64,000 nt of DNA from Hemerocallis citrina. Lineage: Eukaryota; Streptophyta; Magnoliopsida; Asparagales; Asphodelaceae. Location of the stretch: positions 256,430,477 through 256,494,476 of the forward strand of contig CM030358.1 in assembly GCA_017893485.1 (NCBI GenBank). Direction: 5' to 3'. The notes under the pieces were generated by a model that saw nothing but the letters and a program-made list of their open reading frames with translations, had not been told where the DNA came from and made no database searches. Shown here in pieces: positions 60,586-64,000 of the stretch. Within the stretch, counting starts at the first letter, position 1; each line of letters begins with the position of its first letter. Position numbers and translations under genes: made by a program.

Positions 60586-61359
60586 AACTGTTGTTGGTGT
60601 TGGGGTCGGGAAAGGCAGCTGGATGGTGTTAATGAGTGCAAAAGTGGTGGAGCAGTGTTGAGGATGACGTTGGGAGGAGAAGAGAGGAGGCCGGAATCAG
60701 GATGATGGCGGCGCTGCATGGGTCTGAATCTGGATGGAGACCGGGATGTGAGGGAGAGTGAAGAGGGAGATGTGGCAGCGGGGAAGCCGGTGGAGAATAA
60801 AATAGATCGGTGAGACTGAGGGTACATTGGAGCATAAAGGATACCTGCAATTTTTTTATTTTTTATTTTTTAAACGGATATGAAGATCGGTTGCAGGTTG
60901 CGGGTTGTAAGGGGGGCAGAAAGAGTAGATTTTGGAGGAGATGGAGGTCGGGGGGAGGTCGGAGGGATAAGTGGAGGTGGCGGTTGTAGTTGGTGACGGC
61001 ATTGGAGGTCGGGGGATTGGCAGTTTGTTAAGGGACAGGGTTGTTGACGACGACAGGGTTGAACGACGCCGTTGGGAGGGACGGAATTGGGGAACGGGGG
61101 CCGACAGGATTGGGGGTCGACAAGAACGGACGACGGTTTGGACGGTGGGGTTGAACGGCGTCGCTGGGTTCGACGAAATTGGGGAACGCGGGTCGATGGG
61201 ATTGGGGGGTAAACAAGAACGGGTGTCGACGAGAGGTAGGCGATGACGTCGACGGGAATGGGGTCAATCAAAGTTTTGTCTTCAGCTTCTTAATGTGTTG
61301 CTAGGGAAAATAATAGGGTTTTGATAGGGAAAATAATAAAAGAAAATTTGTGTAATTGT
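60586..61359 (-). other. Leader of copia C, no gag
   Basis: Proline/serine-coding CT-rich sequence on the minus strand (frames at 60504-61271 are low-complexity). I searched for a UBN2-type gag or a CCHC knuckle and saw none, as in copia D. Confidence 0.65.
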
Positions 61360-61371
61360 GTTCTGATGCCA
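61360..61371 (-). other. Primer-binding site of copia C
   Basis: TGGCATCAGAAC on the minus strand, two changes from TGGTATCAGAGC of copia D. Confidence 0.85.
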
Positions 61372-61520
61372 TGATAAGGTTAACAGAGATATTGGGAAAA
61401 TATTATTGGATTATTGGGATTGAATATAATTGTGAACAATGACTCCTATATATAGTTGGGAATCAAATGCTAAACCGATACATATCCGATATGGGACTAA
61501 ACGTAATACAATATCTAACA
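61372..61520 (-). repeat. 5' LTR of copia C
   Basis: Minus strand TGTTAGATATTGTATTACG ... CCTTATCA, 149 bp, similar to the LTRs of copia D. The flank after 61520 is atttg. Confidence 0.9.
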
Positions 61521-61975
61521 ATTTGGAATATTGCAGTGCTAAACAAGGTTAAGGCCTTCTTGTGGCTTGTATCATTAGACGCTAGCCTATCCAAAACTGA
61601 TGTATTCAAGAAAGGTTTCAATATAGAGGATTCATGTGATTTTTGTAATGCATCTAGTGAAGACACTAACCACATATTCTTTAATCGTTTGAGAGTTGAG
61701 AGCATTTGGAGGGCGCTACTATTTGCATTTGGGATTTCTCAAATCCCGAGGGACATTCATGATCTGTGGGGATCGACTAGGGCCTCTATCCCCAACAGAG
61801 AGATCAGAGGATGGTGGGATGTTGCCGTCGCAACTAGCTTATAGGTTATTTGGTTTGATCGAAATAATCATGCTTTCCTAACAATGCAAATAATGCTGCA
61901 AACTCCATTTTTACAATTGGGACACTAATTTCTAGATGGTCCAAAATGGAAGGTCAATGCAAGAGAGCGAGGTCA
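61521..61975 (+). pseudogene. LINE tail: zinc-binding domain
   Basis: Plus strand: WNIAVLNKVKAFLWLVSLD (61524), NIEDSCDFCNASSEDTNHIF (61620), ESIWRALLFAFG (61699), WWDVAVATSL then a stop at 61842 and WFDRNNHAFL. This is the zf-RVT tail of a plant LINE, different in sequence from 45291-45745. Copia C inserted into it or next to it. Confidence 0.75.
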
Positions 61976-62458
61976 GGATGTTAGAAAATGAGTGTTTTAT
62001 ACACTATTTTCGAACCGATTTTTGAGCAATTTTTTGAGTAAGATCCTCAATGAATTATTGAGAGATCTTGATTGATTTGTGTTCTCCTTCGTGAGTAGAT
62101 CAAAATCATATATTGGTTCGCTAAAATCGGTTAAGGGGTGAATGAGAAATTGTCTCTCAAAGTGAGACGTTTTCATTCTTGAAAATGGGTTAAAGGGAAC
62201 TTAGTCCCACATCGGAAATAACAAAGGAAATAGAAGAGGATATATAGTAATCTCCTTCTAAGCATTGTAAGATGGCTAGAAGAGAGGCTCTCTCTCGCGC
62301 GCGCAGGGGGGGGGGGGTGCAAATCACGGACCGGTTTACATGCGACTTGTGTGCGCCCGCACGACCTGCGGACACGAATGCCGGACCGATTTGATCCCAC
62401 CCCGTGCAGAGCCACTTTTTGCTACAGTTTTCTTTTTGTAACGGCTGAAATGAATGCA

Positions 62459-62680
62459 GAAACGGTTCTGTCTGCCGTTTCAGTGCTGTATTTAATATTT
62501 TGTCTGCCGTTACGCTGAAGGCATTCAATTCATTGTCTGCCGTTACAGTGAAGGCTGTTAAAGGCTGTTAGTGCCTTGTCTGCCGTTACAATGAAGGCTG
62601 TTAATGCCTTGTCTGCCGTTACAGTGAAGGCTGTTAATGCCTTGTCTGCCGTTACAATGAAGGCTGTTAATGCCTTGTCT
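62459..62680 (+). repeat. 33-bp minisatellite upstream of the copia K TATA box
   Basis: About six units, the last three nearly identical: 'tgccttgtctgccgttacaa' plus 'tgaaggctgttaa', 33 bp. Because 33 is 11 codons, false repeat proteins appear on both strands. Confidence 0.93.
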
Positions 62681-62691
62681 AACCCAGGCTC

Positions 62692-62699
62692 TATAAATA
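62692..62699 (+). promoter_or_regulatory. TATA box of copia K
   Basis: tataaata in 'ggctctataaatagaggcc', 536 bp before the gag ATG and directly after the minisatellite. Confidence 0.7.
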
Positions 62700-63227
62700 G
62701 AGGCCTTCCCCTTACTTTCTTCCCTGCACAAAACCATATCATTTTCTCTCCTTCTCTTCTGTGCTGTTCGTCCGTCCTTGTGTTGGTAAGTCAGGTGATA
62801 GGTTCAAACGCTGTTGATCAGTTCGGGAGTGGTACGTGGTGCCTACGGGATCGCTCCAAGCCGTTGCATCCTGGGAGACAGACGCCTCCGTTCAATCCAG
62901 CAACCGGAGAGAGGCGAAATCTGTTTTAAGGACACTGTGTGATACACAGGCCTCGGCTTCTTGGGAGTTGTACTTTTCATTTGCTTATTGTAAGTTGTTT
63001 AATTTATTTTCCTTTTCTTTTTCTTTCGGATTTCTCTTCTCTGTTCCCTTCTCGGTTTTCCTGTGCCTCTCTATCTTTCTTTGTAAAAAGAATTTTGTAA
63101 ATATTATTTGTAACAAACTTAAAACAGATAATCGATTTCTTTCATTTTCGATTTTGAGGCACGGTTTTTCTTTTATTTCTTTTATCTGGAAAACTTACAC
63201 TCGTGTTGTGTAAATTTCAGATTCACG

Positions 63228-64000
63228 ATGACTACTGCATTGGACAATGCTGTTGTATCTGAAACGGTCTATGTGCCGGTTGTTGATACAACACAAGAAC
63301 CGATTGCTGCTGCGGCACGAGTGCCAATGCCCACCGTTGTACCTGTCTCAGTCTCCCATGGGGAGAAACCTGAGAAGTTCAACGGGCAGAACTTTAAGAG
63401 GTGGCAACAGAAGATGATGTTCTATCTGACCACACTGAATCTTGCAAGGTTCTTGAACGAAGATGCTCCAGATCTTAAGAAAGATGAGCAGGATAACCAA
63501 GTCATTGCCGCTGTGGATGCTTGGAAAAATGCTGATTACTTGTGTAGAAATTACATAATGAACGGATTAGCCGACTCTTTGTATAATGTTTACATTGACA
63601 AAAGAACAGCTAAAGAACTTTGGGAATCACTAGAACATAAATATAAAACTGAGGATGCCGGCGCCAAGAAATTCATTGTGGGCCGCTTCCTAGACTATAA
63701 AATGGTAGATTCTAAAACAGTAATCAGTCAAGTTCAAGAACTACAACTAATCTTGCATGAGATTCATGCTGAAGGTATGAACTTAAGTGAAAGTTTCCAA
63801 GTGGCTTGTATAATTGAAAAATTACCACAAGGTTGGAAAGACTTTAAGAATTACCTAAAGCATAAGCGAAAAGAAATGGGCATTGAAGATCTCATTGTCA
63901 GGCTTCGTATTGAAGAAGACAATAGGGGATCTGAAAAAGTTGGACTCATCAGCCATGCAGCAAAGGCAAATGTAATGGAACATAAACAACGTTCCAACAA
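63228..64000 (+). CDS. Ty1/copia gag (UBN2 family), partial, intact frame
   Basis: Gag polyprotein start of copia element K: it would form the particle that carries the element RNA. ATG at 63228 ([17 protein letters not shown]) in 'ttcacgatg'. A 45-residue variable N-terminus is followed by [17 protein letters not shown] (residues 47-63), then [19 protein letters not shown] (about 130-148) and [20 protein letters not shown] (about 203-222), which is the UBN2/gag domain order. The frame is open to the window edge with no stop in 257 codons; the zinc knuckle and pol should follow outside. It is the only retroelement gene here without visible damage, so this copy may be young. Lineage (Tork-like or other) is not decided. 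Confidence 0.92.
   Translation, partial: MTTALDNAVVSETVYVPVVDTTQEPIAAAARVPMPTVVPVSVSHGEKPEKFNGQNFKRWQQKMMFYLTTLNLARFLNEDAPDLKKDEQDNQVIAAVDAWKNADYLCRNYIMNGLADSLYNVYIDKRTAKELWESLEHKYKTEDAGAKKFIVGRFLDYKMVDSKTVISQVQELQLILHEIHAEGMNLSESFQVACIIEKLPQGWKDFKNYLKHKRKEMGIEDLIVRLRIEEDNRGSEKVGLISHAAKANVMEHKQRSN

Larger units (their letters stand above)
49905..61520 (-). mobile_element. Ty1/copia element C (minus strand), 3' part lost
   Basis: 5' LTR at 61372-61520, primer site, CT-rich leader, protease, integrase and the first half of RT, then an abrupt change at about 49905 to Tekay pol. The same family as copia D, judged by LTR, leader and coding similarity. Interrupted by an 845-bp element (57991-58835) and by solo LTR B (50232-57777). 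RT second half, RNase H and 3' LTR are absent. Confidence 0.9.
61979..63227 (+). repeat. Putative 5' LTR and leader of copia element K
   Basis: Begins TGTTAGAAAATGAG after LINE sequence. It holds 'ttagtcccacatcgg' (62199), a G-run (62307-62318), a minisatellite, and a TATA box (tataaata, 62692) in the order seen in plant copia LTRs. I could not find a TGGTATCAGAGC primer site, so the LTR end is not fixed. A possible 5' UTR intron runs from GTAAGT (62787) to TTTCAG (63220), just before the ATG. Confidence 0.6.

Noticed and set aside
62173..62742. Minus-strand frames with repeated ADKALTAF
   Set aside because: By-product of the 33-bp minisatellite.

Overview
This window looks like a plant (angiosperm) intergenic region made almost entirely of transposable elements. 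The support is plant-type Ty3/gypsy elements (Tat lineage with an archaeal-type RNase H, chromoviruses with GPF module and chromodomain), Ty1/copia elements primed by initiator tRNA-Met, a CACTA transposon, LINE zinc-finger tails and many long TGTAAYACCC...GTGTTACA LTRs. I see no intact host gene, rRNA or canonical tRNA. The species cannot be named from this sequence.

Layout. 1-4715 is the 3' end of a Tat element (Tat I): a 59-bp tandem array, an AT-rich and 'agctcggcga'-rich tail, and the 3' LTR. 5049-36831 is a CACTA transposon with perfect 18-bp terminal inverted repeats. It carries a decayed Ptta/En/Spm-type gene and has been split by two LTR retrotransposons. One is a chromovirus (5314-15703), itself split by a 3.1-kb solo LTR. 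The other is a second Tat element (Tat II, 17219-35201), itself split by a 3.8-kb solo LTR. Tat II has the full order gag, protease, RT, RNase H, archaeal-like RNase H, integrase, tandem repeats, antisense gene, tandem repeats, LTR; every reading frame is broken. 37065-45201 is a copia element (D) with 161/164-bp LTRs, holding a 3.4-kb solo LTR in its leader. 45291-45745 is a LINE tail. 45945-48338 is the 5' LTR and gag of a third Tat element of the Tat I family, ending at a 500-N assembly gap.

After the gap everything up to 61520 reads on the minus strand: a Tekay-type chromovirus RT/RNase H/integrase fragment fused at about 49905 to a copia element (C, same family as D). Copia C is interrupted by a 4.1-kb solo LTR (B), which is interrupted by a 3.5-kb solo LTR (H) carrying two tRNA-like modules. 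Copia C is also interrupted by an 845-bp TG...CA element that contains a Mutator-type MITE. 61521-61975 is another LINE tail. 61979-64000 is the 5' end of a different copia element whose gag frame is open to the window edge; it is the only reading frame here that looks intact.

How it fits together: target-site duplications (4 or 5 of 5 bases matching) can be read for nine LTR insertions, so the order of events can be reconstructed. The five long solo LTRs show that LTR-LTR recombination has removed the bodies of Tekay-like elements while leaving their 3-4 kb LTRs. The decayed elements depend on stop codons and frameshifts for their silence; none of the gag-pol sets before 61979 could make a full polyprotein as it stands.
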